A stretch of DNA of 64,000 bases from Variovorax paradoxus EPS (GTDB lineage: Bacteria > Pseudomonadota > Gammaproteobacteria > Burkholderiales > Burkholderiaceae_C), in contig NC_014931.1 of assembly GCF_000184745.1 (NCBI RefSeq), positions 868,001 through 932,000 of the forward strand. Reading direction: 5' to 3'. Below, piece by piece: positions 17,480-25,849 of this stretch (position 1 is the stretch's first letter; the number at the start of each line of letters is the position of its first letter). The notes below the pieces were generated by a model. It was not told the origin of the DNA. It ran no database searches and was given only the letters and a program-made list of their open reading frames with translations. The position numbers and the translations under genes were made by a program.

Positions 17480-18740
17480 CCTTGCTCCGGCGCGGCCACC
17501 CTCTTTCTGATTTATCTCACCGTTGCGCATGACGCTTTTGATCTATGGGGCAGGCGGACTGGGCCGTGAAGTTCTGTCCGCTCTGCAGGCATGCGGGGAG
17601 CACGTCGCAGGCTTCGTCGTTGACCCGGGCTTCCCGGTCGCGGATATCCGCGGGCTTCAAGTACGAGCCGAGCGCCTGGAGACTTTTTCGGATCCTGTCG
17701 TGCGCCTTGTCCTCGCGGTCGGGGATGGTCGGGCGCGCCAACGCGCCGCGTTGTCGATCGGCACCGCAGTCGAATGCGTGGGGGTGCGGCATCCAGCCGC
17801 AGTGGTCGGTTCGGGCGTCTCGGTCGGCACGGGCGTCCTGATCATCGGTCTTTGCAGCATCACGACGGACGTTTCGATCGGGTCCCACACGCTGATCAAT
17901 CCCGGCAGCACGATCGCCCACGATTGCGTGCTTGGAGATTTCGTCAATCTCGGCCCTTCGTGCTCTCTTGCAGGACGCGTCACGGTCGAGGAAGGCGCCA
18001 ACCTGGGTGTGGGTGTCTCCGTGGCGCCAGGTGTCGTGATCGGCGCCTGGTCAACCGTGGGGGCCGGTGCCGTGGTGATCCGCGACGTCGAGCCCGGTTC
18101 CACCGTCGTTGGTGTTCCGGCGCGCCCGATTCAGCGCAGGGGCGGTACCGCGCCCTTCGTCCCGCCTCCGGCCTAGTTCCTATCGTCCAGTTGTCCAGAT
18201 GCCTACAGTCATGCCCGTTCAAGACCGCAATATTTCCCCGGCGACGATCAAGGTCCTGCGACCGCGACTGCCGGCGGCAGCGAGCCTCCTGCCGTATCTC
18301 GAACGCATCGACAGCTCGCGCACGTACAGCAACTACGGGCCGCTCAATGGCGAATTCGCCCGCCGTCTTGGCGAGCTTGTCGGTGGAAGCCATGTGACGC
18401 TGACCTCCAATGGAACCACCGCGATCGAACTGGCATTGAGGCTGCGTTGCCAGCAAGGCGGCCATTGCCTGATGCCTGCATTCACCTTCATCGCCAGCGC
18501 GCATGCGGTGTGCAATGCCGGCCTGACGCCGTATCTGCTCGAGACCGATCCGAACTCCCTGGCGCTCACGCCCGAAATCGCCGCTGCAGCGCTGAGCGGG
18601 GTGCCCGGTCCGGTTGCCGCGGTACTGGTCGTCAGCGCCTTCGGTGCGCCGCCGGACTTCGCCGCCTGGGCTGCGTTCGAGCAACAACACGGCATCCCCG
18701 TCGTCTTCGATGCCGCGGCCGCCCTGACCTCTCTCTCGGG
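17480..18740 (+). repeat. Tandem duplication, right copy (intact)
   Basis: Right copy of the duplicated acyltransferase plus aminotransferase unit, with both genes whole. The right-hand limit is unknown because the left copy has no bases beyond the equivalent of about 18735. Confidence 0.82.
17529..18176 (+). CDS. NeuD/PglD-type sugar acyltransferase, copy 2
   Basis: Same family and architecture as the gene at 16394: LLIYGAGGLGREVL at the N-terminus, hexapeptide repeats from about residue 90, and His in TIAHDCVLGDF. The ATG at 17529 gives 215 residues; a TTG two codons upstream is in frame but less likely. Its natural C-terminus (after QRRG: GTAPFVPPPA) shows what copy 1 lost. It stands 22 bp before an intact DegT aminotransferase. 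That pairing fits synthesis of an N-acylated 4-amino-4,6-dideoxy sugar from the dTDP-4-keto-6-deoxyglucose made by rfbA and rfbB. Confidence 0.9.
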   Translation: MTLLIYGAGGLGREVLSALQACGEHVAGFVVDPGFPVADIRGLQVRAERLETFSDPVVRLVLAVGDGRARQRAALSIGTAVECVGVRHPAAVVGSGVSVGTGVLIIGLCSITTDVSIGSHTLINPGSTIAHDCVLGDFVNLGPSCSLAGRVTVEEGANLGVGVSVAPGVVIGAWSTVGAGAVVIRDVEPGSTVVGVPARPIQRRGGTAPFVPPPA

Positions 18741-19311
18741 CATCGGCCGGCAACCCGTTTGCGTGAGCCTTCATGCCACCAAGACCCTGGGCATCGGCGA
18801 AGGCGGGGCCATCTTCTGTGCCGACCGGGAACTGATGGACCGCGCAACGGCCATGACGGGCTTCGGGTTCGTCGGTCAGGAGCGCCAGTCTTCGCTGCGC
18901 GCGGGCAACTACCGCATTTCCGAGTACTCGGCCGCAGTGGGCCTGGCGGGACTGGACGGGCTGCCCAAGCGCACCCAGGAAATGCGTGAATTGACGGCGG
19001 CATACGCAAGGCGGCTGGAAGGCAAGGCGGTGCATTTGCAACGCGGCGTCGGAAGCGATTGGGTCACGATGACGTTGAACGTGATCGTTCCGGCTGCGGA
19101 CGTCGCTGCAACCACGCAGCGGCTCGACGATGCCAAGGTCGAGTGGCGCCGTTGGTGGGGGCTGGGTTGCCATCGGCATGCGGCGTTCAAGGACGTGCCG
19201 ATGTCCAGCCTGTCCGTCACCGACACTCTCGCGCCGTGTGTCATCGGCTTGCCCTTCCACGACGACCTGTCGCCGGACGACCTGGATCGCGTCACGGGCT
19301 GCCTCCAATGA
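18199..19311 (+). CDS. DegT/DnrJ/EryC1/StrS PLP aminotransferase
   Basis: Pyridoxal-phosphate enzyme that transaminates a keto nucleotide sugar, usually at C4. The 370 residues contain NYGPLNGEFARRL and TSNGTTAIELAL (phosphate-binding region), PAFTFIASAHAV, a VVFDAAAAL segment with the cofactor-contacting Asp, and SLHATKTLGIGEGG with the PLP lysine at 195. The length is a little below the usual 370-400. ATG 18199 is taken; ATG 18211 is also possible, and no clear Shine-Dalgarno separates them. The stop overlaps the next gene (ATGA). With rfbA and rfbB products and the adjacent acyltransferase it probably makes dTDP-Qui4NAc or dTDP-Fuc4NAc. Confidence 0.9.
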   Translation: MPTVMPVQDRNISPATIKVLRPRLPAAASLLPYLERIDSSRTYSNYGPLNGEFARRLGELVGGSHVTLTSNGTTAIELALRLRCQQGGHCLMPAFTFIASAHAVCNAGLTPYLLETDPNSLALTPEIAAAALSGVPGPVAAVLVVSAFGAPPDFAAWAAFEQQHGIPVVFDAAAALTSLSGIGRQPVCVSLHATKTLGIGEGGAIFCADRELMDRATAMTGFGFVGQERQSSLRAGNYRISEYSAAVGLAGLDGLPKRTQEMRELTAAYARRLEGKAVHLQRGVGSDWVTMTLNVIVPAADVAATTQRLDDAKVEWRRWWGLGCHRHAAFKDVPMSSLSVTDTLAPCVIGLPFHDDLSPDDLDRVTGCLQ

Positions 19312-20480
19312 GCAAGAGCCCGCTTCTTTCGTACATCGTTCTCTCGTACAACTACGAACGCTACATAGGCAAGACGCTGCGAAGCATCCTGGACCAGACG
19401 GTGCAGGATTTCGAGATCGTGGTGGTGGACGACAGATCCATCGACAGTTCGGTGGCCATCGTGTCGGCCATTGAAGACCCGCGCATCAGGTTGTTCGTCA
19501 ATGAGAAGAACCTGGGTGGGGCGGCGAGCTACAACCGGGCGGTTCAGGAAGCGCGCGGCGAGTGGCTGGTCAACCTGGATGCGGACGATTGGATCGACCC
19601 GCGAAAGGCCGAGATCCAGTTGGAGGCGGCTGCCCGGAATCCACAACTCGATGTCATCGGCACCTATGTCGAGATCTATGACGAGAACGACGATCGGCAT
19701 CCATCGGCCGATGCGTTGGAGGCGGGATACAACAAGCCGCGCGACCTGAATCTGGTCGACACCTGGATCGGTGCCAACCATCTGTGCCGGTCTTCCACCA
19801 TGGTGCGTGCTTCGGCGCACAAGCGAATCGGGCTGGACGATCCGCTGATGGTTCGCGCGCCGGATTACGAACTGTGGACTCGCGCCCTGCAGCATGGCTG
19901 CAGATTCGCCGTCATTCCCCAGCGCCTGACTTTCATTCGCGCTCATTCCCGTGGCGTAACGCACGGTGACCCTGTCGGCACGCTGCTCGAGGTCAGCTAC
20001 GCGATGCAACGCAATCTGGTGCCTCTTGCAGAAGCTCGCTCGCTGCTTCTTTCCATCACTCGAATGGTTGCCTGGACGTGTCGCCATCCGTCGCTGAGTC
20101 AATTGCCGCCATTGCAGGCGTACAGACTGATCGGCACGATGATGCAATCGGCGGCGGCATCCGATTTCCAGCACTTCCGCGCAATGCTGGGCAACTACAG
20201 CGTTCAGCCTGAGCTTGCCGAAGTCGGCAGACGTTCCTTTGCGTTCGTGGGACCGAGTGCCGATGCATATCAGGAGGTCGACAAGCTTCACCGCGACATC
20301 CGGGCCTACATCGAAGCAAGGGACTATTTCAGGGGGGAAAGCGAAAAATGGGAGCAGGCCTATCGCTCGCTCGTGCTTGAGCGCCAGGCGGCCGCCGAAG
20401 CTCCGGCTCCGGCCTCAGGCTCTTCACCTTCTTTGCCCCGACGTGCATGGTCGCGTCTTGTCCGGACCCTGACCAAATGA
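19308..20480 (+). CDS. GT2 family glycosyltransferase
   Basis: A 390-residue inverting glycosyltransferase. The GT-A domain opens with LLSYIVLSYNYERYIG, followed by VVVDDRSIDSS and the metal-binding NLDADDWID near residue 90. The C-terminal part, past about residue 250, is probably helical and ends in a basic tail. The start ATG overlaps the aminotransferase stop, so it is coupled to amino-sugar synthesis, and its donor may be that amino sugar. Its own stop overlaps the next gene (ATGA). Confidence 0.88.
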   Translation: MSKSPLLSYIVLSYNYERYIGKTLRSILDQTVQDFEIVVVDDRSIDSSVAIVSAIEDPRIRLFVNEKNLGGAASYNRAVQEARGEWLVNLDADDWIDPRKAEIQLEAAARNPQLDVIGTYVEIYDENDDRHPSADALEAGYNKPRDLNLVDTWIGANHLCRSSTMVRASAHKRIGLDDPLMVRAPDYELWTRALQHGCRFAVIPQRLTFIRAHSRGVTHGDPVGTLLEVSYAMQRNLVPLAEARSLLLSITRMVAWTCRHPSLSQLPPLQAYRLIGTMMQSAAASDFQHFRAMLGNYSVQPELAEVGRRSFAFVGPSADAYQEVDKLHRDIRAYIEARDYFRGESEKWEQAYRSLVLERQAAAEAPAPASGSSPSLPRRAWSRLVRTLTK

Positions 20481-21547
20481 ATTCGCCTCGTATCCTGGCG
20501 CTGCTCCCTTTCCTGGTGAAGGGTGCTCTCTCGATTGCCATCTTCCGTGCCCTCAGAGCGCGCGGTGTGGATATCACGGTTGCCTATTGCGGCGATGCAT
20601 CGGCAGCTTACGAACCTGATGCGCTGGAGGATTTCGCTTCGACCGGGCATCTTCTCGATCTGTCTGGCATGACAGCGATGACCCGGTTTGATCTGGTTCT
20701 CGAACAGCTTGTCGACCGCAAGGTGGATCTCGTGCTGCAGATAGGCGCTGGAGAGCTTTATCACTTGCTTCCTTATTGGAAAGAGCGGTTGCCTGGCCTG
20801 CGCATCGCCGACATTCTCTACAACGAGATCGGCCATACGTTGAATCATTTCCTCTATGAAGGATGCTTCGATGCCGTGATCGTCGAGAGTGATTTCATGG
20901 GCGATTACATCAGGCGATCGTCCCGCAGACCCGATCCTCCCGTCGTCGTCGTTCGCAGCGGTGTCGATCTGGATGAGTTTTCCCCTGTCGCCACGCAGAG
21001 CGGCCCCAGGCTCAAGGTCGGCTATGTCGGCCGGATGTCGGATGAGAAGAATCCGGTCGGATTCATCGAGTTGGCACGGCGGCTGGCGCCCCTGAACTCC
21101 GCGCTCGATTTCGAGATGTTCGGCACGGGTCCCGATGCGGCCATGGTCAAGGAGCGCGTTGCAGCCAGTGGGATCGCAGACAGGCTGAGATATCACGGCT
21201 TCGTTGAGCACGCCAGAGATGCACTGCACCAATTGGATGTGCTCGTTCTGCCCTCGAAATTCGATGGCAGGCCCGTTCTGGTCATGGAGGCGAATGCATG
21301 CGGCGTTCCCGTGATCGCAGCCCCAGTGGGCGGAATTCCTGAACTGGTGACCGACGGGGCCAACGGCTTTCTGATTCCTCCGACCGAAACCGAGCGCATA
21401 CACGCATTGCTGTCCGGGCTGCACGAGCAACCGCAGGCGCTCGATGCGCTGAAGGCCGCGGCGCGCGCCCATGCGCTGGAGCACTTCAGCCGCGAAAAGA
21501 TGATCGAGGCTTACGCGGCCGCCTTCGCGAAAGTGGCCCTGGTTTGA
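20477..21547 (+). CDS. GT4 family glycosyltransferase
   Basis: A 356-residue retaining glycosyltransferase, coupled to the previous gene by ATGA. It has the GT-B layout: an N-terminal acceptor domain (LLPFLVKGALSIAIFRAL), VVVRSGVDLDEF at the domain junction, VGYVGRMSDEKNPVGFIELA at the start of the donor domain, and LPSKFDGRPVLVMEANACGVPVIA with the conserved Glu. It resembles the GT4 third of the large fusion at 5663 (SEEKDPLGFVEIAKR there, SDEKNPVGFIELARR here). Donor and acceptor unknown. Confidence 0.9.
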   Translation: MNSPRILALLPFLVKGALSIAIFRALRARGVDITVAYCGDASAAYEPDALEDFASTGHLLDLSGMTAMTRFDLVLEQLVDRKVDLVLQIGAGELYHLLPYWKERLPGLRIADILYNEIGHTLNHFLYEGCFDAVIVESDFMGDYIRRSSRRPDPPVVVVRSGVDLDEFSPVATQSGPRLKVGYVGRMSDEKNPVGFIELARRLAPLNSALDFEMFGTGPDAAMVKERVAASGIADRLRYHGFVEHARDALHQLDVLVLPSKFDGRPVLVMEANACGVPVIAAPVGGIPELVTDGANGFLIPPTETERIHALLSGLHEQPQALDALKAAARAHALEHFSREKMIEAYAAAFAKVALV

Positions 21548-21616
21548 AAGAGGCTCACGACCGGTATCGCGCGCTTCGCCGCGGCGCGAGCGGCAGCAGG
21601 TGCACTGGCCCCAACG

Positions 21617-22789
21617 ATGTCGCGACCACCAACAATTGAAAATCTCAAGGCGCTGACCAGCCTGCGCTTTTTTGCCGCAATGATGATTGTGGTTCTGCAC
21701 GGGTCCAACAGCCTCGATTGGCCATGGTTGCGCGGCGCACCGTTGTCGCTCGCACAGGGCGTCAGTTTCTTTTTCGTGCTGTCCGGTTTCATCCTGACGC
21801 ATGTCTATGGTGACCGCCCGCCCGGGTCGATTCTGGCGTTCATGCGCGCGCGGGTTGCGAGACTTTGGCCGGTGCATGTGGTGGGCATCGTCCTGCTGGT
21901 CGTCAGCGTGGCGCCGGACTCGATCACGTTCGACGGTCCCGGGATTTTCAGCAAGTGGGTGGTGCTCGGCTTCAATGCCATCCTCGTGCACTCGGCCTTC
22001 CCATTTCTGGCGTACTCGTTCTCGTGGAATTCCGTGTCGTGGAGCATTTCGACAGAGATGTTCTTCTACCTGGCGTTTCCGTTCCTGCTGGTCAACATTG
22101 AACGCACCTGGCACTGGAAGCTCCTGGGCGCCGCCCTGTTGGCGGCGGCCTTGATCGCGGTGCTTCGCATCGCAGCGGTACCGATCGAAAGCAGCGACTT
22201 CAATCGAATGACGGCCGGATATGCGACCTATCCGAGTCCATTGATGCGTGGATTCGAGTTTGTGCTCGGCATGTCGACCAACGTGCTGTGGAGGAAGTAT
22301 CTGAGGCGTCAGTCCAGATCATTGTGGTGGTGGACGGCTGTGGAAGCGATCGCGCTCGCTGTCTGCGCATGGTGGATGTTGGCGGGCTTCCACGCGGTGC
22401 AACGACAATTCCCGAATCCGTGGTTCAACCTGTTCTTTCAGCCGGCCGGATCGTGCTGGGCCTTTGCATTGGCGATCGGGTGCCTTGCCTCCGGTCGCGG
22501 CCTGGTCGGACGGTTGCTGTCGGTGCGACCGCTCGTGTTCCTTGGCGAGATCAGCTTCTCCATCTACATGCTGCATCTCATTCTGATCAAGGCATTCGTC
22601 ACCACTCTCGCATGGCCGGGCGTTCCCGAGTTTGTCTACTTCGGTGCGCTCTTCGTGCTGGCGACGACGGTTTATCTGCTTGTCGAAAAGCCTGCTCAGC
22701 GGCTGCTGCGCGGCGGGAGCAAGGCCAAGATGCTGCATCCGCCGATCACGGATGCGAGCAGCGGCAAAGTAGTGCGCACCGAAGCATGA
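21617..22789 (+). CDS. Acyltransferase 3 family membrane protein
   Basis: Integral inner-membrane acyltransferase of 390 residues with about ten hydrophobic segments. It starts with LTSLRFFAAMMIVVLHGSN, where the His is the conserved catalytic residue of this family, and has FFFVLSGFILTHVYGDR and FLARVARLWPVH-type basic loops typical of O-acetyltransferases. It probably O-acetylates the polysaccharide or its lipid-linked precursor at the membrane. The stop overlaps the start of a second enzyme of the same kind (ATGA). Confidence 0.88.
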   Translation: MSRPPTIENLKALTSLRFFAAMMIVVLHGSNSLDWPWLRGAPLSLAQGVSFFFVLSGFILTHVYGDRPPGSILAFMRARVARLWPVHVVGIVLLVVSVAPDSITFDGPGIFSKWVVLGFNAILVHSAFPFLAYSFSWNSVSWSISTEMFFYLAFPFLLVNIERTWHWKLLGAALLAAALIAVLRIAAVPIESSDFNRMTAGYATYPSPLMRGFEFVLGMSTNVLWRKYLRRQSRSLWWWTAVEAIALAVCAWWMLAGFHAVQRQFPNPWFNLFFQPAGSCWAFALAIGCLASGRGLVGRLLSVRPLVFLGEISFSIYMLHLILIKAFVTTLAWPGVPEFVYFGALFVLATTVYLLVEKPAQRLLRGGSKAKMLHPPITDASSGKVVRTEA

Positions 22790-23883
22790 GAGAAACCTAC
22801 CTGGATGGCCTGCGCGGCTGGGCGGCGCTCGTTGTCGTCTTGTGCCATGCGGGAGAAATCTTCTGGCCGGCATGGCGTCCGGGTTTCTATCCTCTTCTCA
22901 CCGACGGTTCATTCTCGGTGTTCATCTTTTTCGTTCTCTCCGGCTATGTGCTGAGCGTGGGATTCTTTCGAACCGGCGAGCGACGCGCAGTCGTCGACCT
23001 CGCGCTTAGACGCTATCCGCGGCTCACCGTGCCGATCTTCGCGGCCTCATGTCTGGCCATGGGGCTGATGGCTCTGGGGTGGATGCACAACATCCCGGCG
23101 AGCAAAGTGACGGGGAGCGAGGGCTGGCTGCCGATCGTCTATGCCTTCACGCCAACCGTGGCGGACGTGCTGCACTTTTCCTTTTGGAGGGTGTATGTCG
23201 ATGGCTCGCCGGCAAGCTCATACGATGCGCCGCTCTGGACAATGCCCGTCGAGATGCAAGGCTCGATCCTTGTCTTCGCGGCGCTGCTTGTCATGGGGCG
23301 GGGTGGCGTGCTGCGAGCTGCCATGCATGTGGCGCTGCTGGCGATCACCGGATGGCTCGCATCCCCGTTCGTGGCGATGGCCGCCGGAGCTGCGATGGCG
23401 AATTTCACGCAGCTCGACATGCATCGAAAGCTGGGCGCGTCGAAGGCTGCGCCGTTGGTGTCGTGGGCTTTGCTGATCGGCGCGATCGTCTTCGCCGCGG
23501 CGCGGCCTAATGACTTCGGGCCCGTGTGGCTCACGCTCTGCAGTGCAGGGCTGCTCTATGGCGTGTTGCTCAACAGAGGATTTCAGCGGGCACTTTCGTT
23601 GCCGGTATCCCAGTGGCTCGGCCGAGTGTCCTTCTCGCTGTACCTGTTGCACGTTCTGGTGCTCTGCAGCTTCTCATCGTGGGCCTATCTGGCGCTCGGG
23701 GGCGGGGAGAGGCCTTCGACGACGGGCATCGCCGTGCTGCTGGCCGCAACGGTTGCCCTTTGCCTTGTCGCCGCCGCCCTGTTCCACTCGATGGAAAGGT
23801 TGGGGATCACGATGGGCCGACGCCTTTCACAGGCTGTCCTGCGCGTCGTCCCATCCGCGCGAAGTCGAGGCGTTGCCCGATAA
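22786..23883 (+). CDS. Acyltransferase 3 family membrane protein, second
   Basis: A 365-residue membrane acyltransferase beginning at the ATG that overlaps the previous stop; a longer open frame upstream lies inside that gene. It has YLDGLRGWAALVVVLCHAGE with the conserved His, FIFFVLSGYVLSVGFF, and many hydrophobic segments. It is divergent from its neighbour, so the two probably modify different positions or sugars rather than being a recent duplicate. It ends 9 bp from the convergent methyltransferase gene. Confidence 0.87.
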   Translation: MRETYLDGLRGWAALVVVLCHAGEIFWPAWRPGFYPLLTDGSFSVFIFFVLSGYVLSVGFFRTGERRAVVDLALRRYPRLTVPIFAASCLAMGLMALGWMHNIPASKVTGSEGWLPIVYAFTPTVADVLHFSFWRVYVDGSPASSYDAPLWTMPVEMQGSILVFAALLVMGRGGVLRAAMHVALLAITGWLASPFVAMAAGAAMANFTQLDMHRKLGASKAAPLVSWALLIGAIVFAAARPNDFGPVWLTLCSAGLLYGVLLNRGFQRALSLPVSQWLGRVSFSLYLLHVLVLCSFSSWAYLALGGGERPSTTGIAVLLAATVALCLVAAALFHSMERLGITMGRRLSQAVLRVVPSARSRGVAR

Positions 23884-23892
23884 CCGCGGTCT

Positions 23893-25017
23893 TCAGCGTT
23901 GCTTGGGCGGAGACTGCAGCTGCTCGTGCATCGCAGCGTTGGCCACTCTCAATTCTTCGGTGTCGCGATGCAGGCGATCCCATTCGTACTGCCAGTTCTT
24001 CGCTTGCTGCGCATGCCATTGAGCGCTCTCCAGCGCACCCGCGGCACTGTCCGCGACGACCCGGTCCGAATGCCAGAGCTGGGTCAGCCGCTTGACCAGA
24101 TTGAAGCTGTAGGCATGCTTGACGAGCGTCGGCAGCGCAAGAATGCGGTCGGCTGTCACGTTGAATGAATGAACGACGTTGTACGCAAGATTGATGCAGG
24201 TCTCCGCATCGGAAAGGCCGGCAGGCGACGGCTTCGTCATGGCCTCGAACAGTTGGGCGACGCGGGAGAAGACCTCTGGGTCGCGGGCGGCAACGCCGAT
24301 ATAAGTCGAGCTGTATCCGGCGATGGCGGACTCGAATCCAGTGAACTGATAGTCCGGGAATTCCTTGACCAGAGCCTCCATCCCCTTGACCGTCGGGTAG
24401 TAGACATGCTCGTACGAGGATTCGAGCCAATCCTTGTTGTCCCTTGTGTACGACATCAGCGGGACCTCGAAGATGAGCACGCCGTCATGCTGGAGGGACT
24501 TCAGGGAAACGTCGAATGCGCCCCTGAAATCGTTCACATGCTCGAAGGTCGCTATCGAGGTGATGAAGTCAAAACTTCCGTGCGTCCGATTGCTGACCGC
24601 AGGATCGAAGACGTCGGAAGCGATGATCGTCACGCCTCTGTTTTGGGCCACCCCGGCTGCGGCGGCGTTGACCTCGATGCCGAAGCGTTCGTAGGCCCCG
24701 TTCAGGCTCCGAAGCAGATGGCCATTGGCGCAACCGATGTCCAGGATCCGGCCCGTGGGGGAGATCGCCTCCAGTACGAGTTTGACCCACAGAAGACTGT
24801 GATCTGCCGTGAACTCGTAGTCGTGGTATCCCACTTCTGCATGGGTCGCGCCGTAATACGTGTCTTCATAGAAAACGCTCGTATCTTCGGGAACCACTTC
24901 GACGACCCCCATGTCGCAGTTCTCGCAGAACAGGACATTGCGCCCGTCGCCGCGCGTCAGTGTGCGGCCCACGCTGGTGGCTGCGCAGACATTGCATTTG
25001 AAATGCATTTCTTTCAT
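23893..25017 (-). CDS. Class I SAM methyltransferase with zinc knuckle
   Basis: A 374-residue methyltransferase, probably acting on a sugar or chain end. Two CxxC pairs (Cys8, Cys11, Cys31, Cys34) suggest a zinc site, and ILDIGCANG at 91-99 is the SAM-binding loop. FEVPLMSY and EHVYYPTV further on match the N-terminal third of the fusion protein at 5663 (FEVPVMSA, EHIYYPTE), so the two are paralogs. The end of the protein (from about 320) is charged and likely a coiled coil. It lies downstream of the ABC exporter genes on the same strand; methylated chain ends commonly control chain length in ABC-exported O-antigens, but that role here is inference. Confidence 0.85.
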   Translation of the reverse strand: MKEMHFKCNVCAATSVGRTLTRGDGRNVLFCENCDMGVVEVVPEDTSVFYEDTYYGATHAEVGYHDYEFTADHSLLWVKLVLEAISPTGRILDIGCANGHLLRSLNGAYERFGIEVNAAAAGVAQNRGVTIIASDVFDPAVSNRTHGSFDFITSIATFEHVNDFRGAFDVSLKSLQHDGVLIFEVPLMSYTRDNKDWLESSYEHVYYPTVKGMEALVKEFPDYQFTGFESAIAGYSSTYIGVAARDPEVFSRVAQLFEAMTKPSPAGLSDAETCINLAYNVVHSFNVTADRILALPTLVKHAYSFNLVKRLTQLWHSDRVVADSAAGALESAQWHAQQAKNWQYEWDRLHRDTEELRVANAAMHEQLQSPPKQR

Positions 25018-25025
25018 CCTTGAGG

Positions 25026-25040
25026 CCGCGCAAGGCGCGG
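25026..25040 (-). other. Small hairpin just before methyltransferase start
   Basis: CCGCGC and GCGCGG form a 6-bp stem with a 3-base loop, nine bases upstream of the minus-strand ATG at 25017. It could affect translation of the methyltransferase, but may be chance in GC-rich DNA. Confidence 0.3.
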
Positions 25041-25144
25041 ACGGTGATCATAGTCGTCGAATCGCCACAGGATGCGCGGAGGCTCATGAGCCAGAAATCA
25101 CCCGCGGCGCGGCGATGGAATGCCGGCTTCCAGCGGGCTGATCG

Positions 25145-25846
25145 TCAGCGCTCGACGATCCGCCCATGCTCCATGTGGATCACCCGGTTGCACTCCTTGG
25201 CGATCAGATCCGGCGAGTGTGACGCCAACACCAGAATGCCAGACTTCGACACCACGTCGCGCATCCGCTTCTCGGCCTTCTCGGTGAAGGCCGCATCCCC
25301 CACCGACAGCCATTCGTCCATCAACAGGATGTCGGCCTCGACGCTGGTGGAGATCGAGAATGCGAGTCGCATCATCATGCCGGTCGAGTAGGTACGAACG
25401 GGCATGTTGACGTACTCGCCCAGACCGCTGAATTCGCAGATGTCGGGCGTGAGCCGTTCGATTTCCTTCATGCTCATGCCCATCACTAGGCCGCGCAGCA
25501 TGATGTTCTCGATGCCGGTTGCGTCCATCTCGATGCCCAGGGCGGGATCGATCAGGCTGGCCACCGAGCCCTGGCGCGTGAATTCGCCCGCCGAAGGCTC
25601 GTAGACACCCGCCAGCGTGCGCAGCAGTGTTGATTTGCCCGCGCCGTTGTGCCCGACCAGGCCCAGCCGGTCGCCGCTCTTGAGTTCCAGGTTGAGGCCG
25701 CTGAGTGCCTGCACCACGGTGACCCCGGTTTCCTTGCCGAAGCGCCCACCGGTGACCGAAGCCGCCAGCGTCTTCTTCAGCGATGCCGAGCCCGCCCCGT
25801 AGATGGGGAAGCTGACCGAAACGTTTTTGAGTGAGATGGATGCCAT
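25145..25846 (-). CDS. wzt: ABC exporter ATPase, Wzt/KpsT type
   Basis: ATP-binding subunit of a polysaccharide exporter at the inner membrane. The 233 residues include Walker [10 protein letters not shown] at 65-73, the signature region [12 protein letters not shown], and Walker B ILLMDEW. YSTGM in place of LSGG-Q is typical of the O-antigen, capsule and teichoic acid exporters. It is short: it lacks the C-terminal carbohydrate-binding domain present in long Wzt proteins that recognise capped O-antigens. It is three bases downstream of the permease gene and probably co-transcribed with it. Confidence 0.92.
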   Translation of the reverse strand: MASISLKNVSVSFPIYGAGSASLKKTLAASVTGGRFGKETGVTVVQALSGLNLELKSGDRLGLVGHNGAGKSTLLRTLAGVYEPSAGEFTRQGSVASLIDPALGIEMDATGIENIMLRGLVMGMSMKEIERLTPDICEFSGLGEYVNMPVRTYSTGMMMRLAFSISTSVEADILLMDEWLSVGDAAFTEKAEKRMRDVVSKSGILVLASHSPDLIAKECNRVIHMEHGRIVER

Positions 25847-25849
25847 GGA

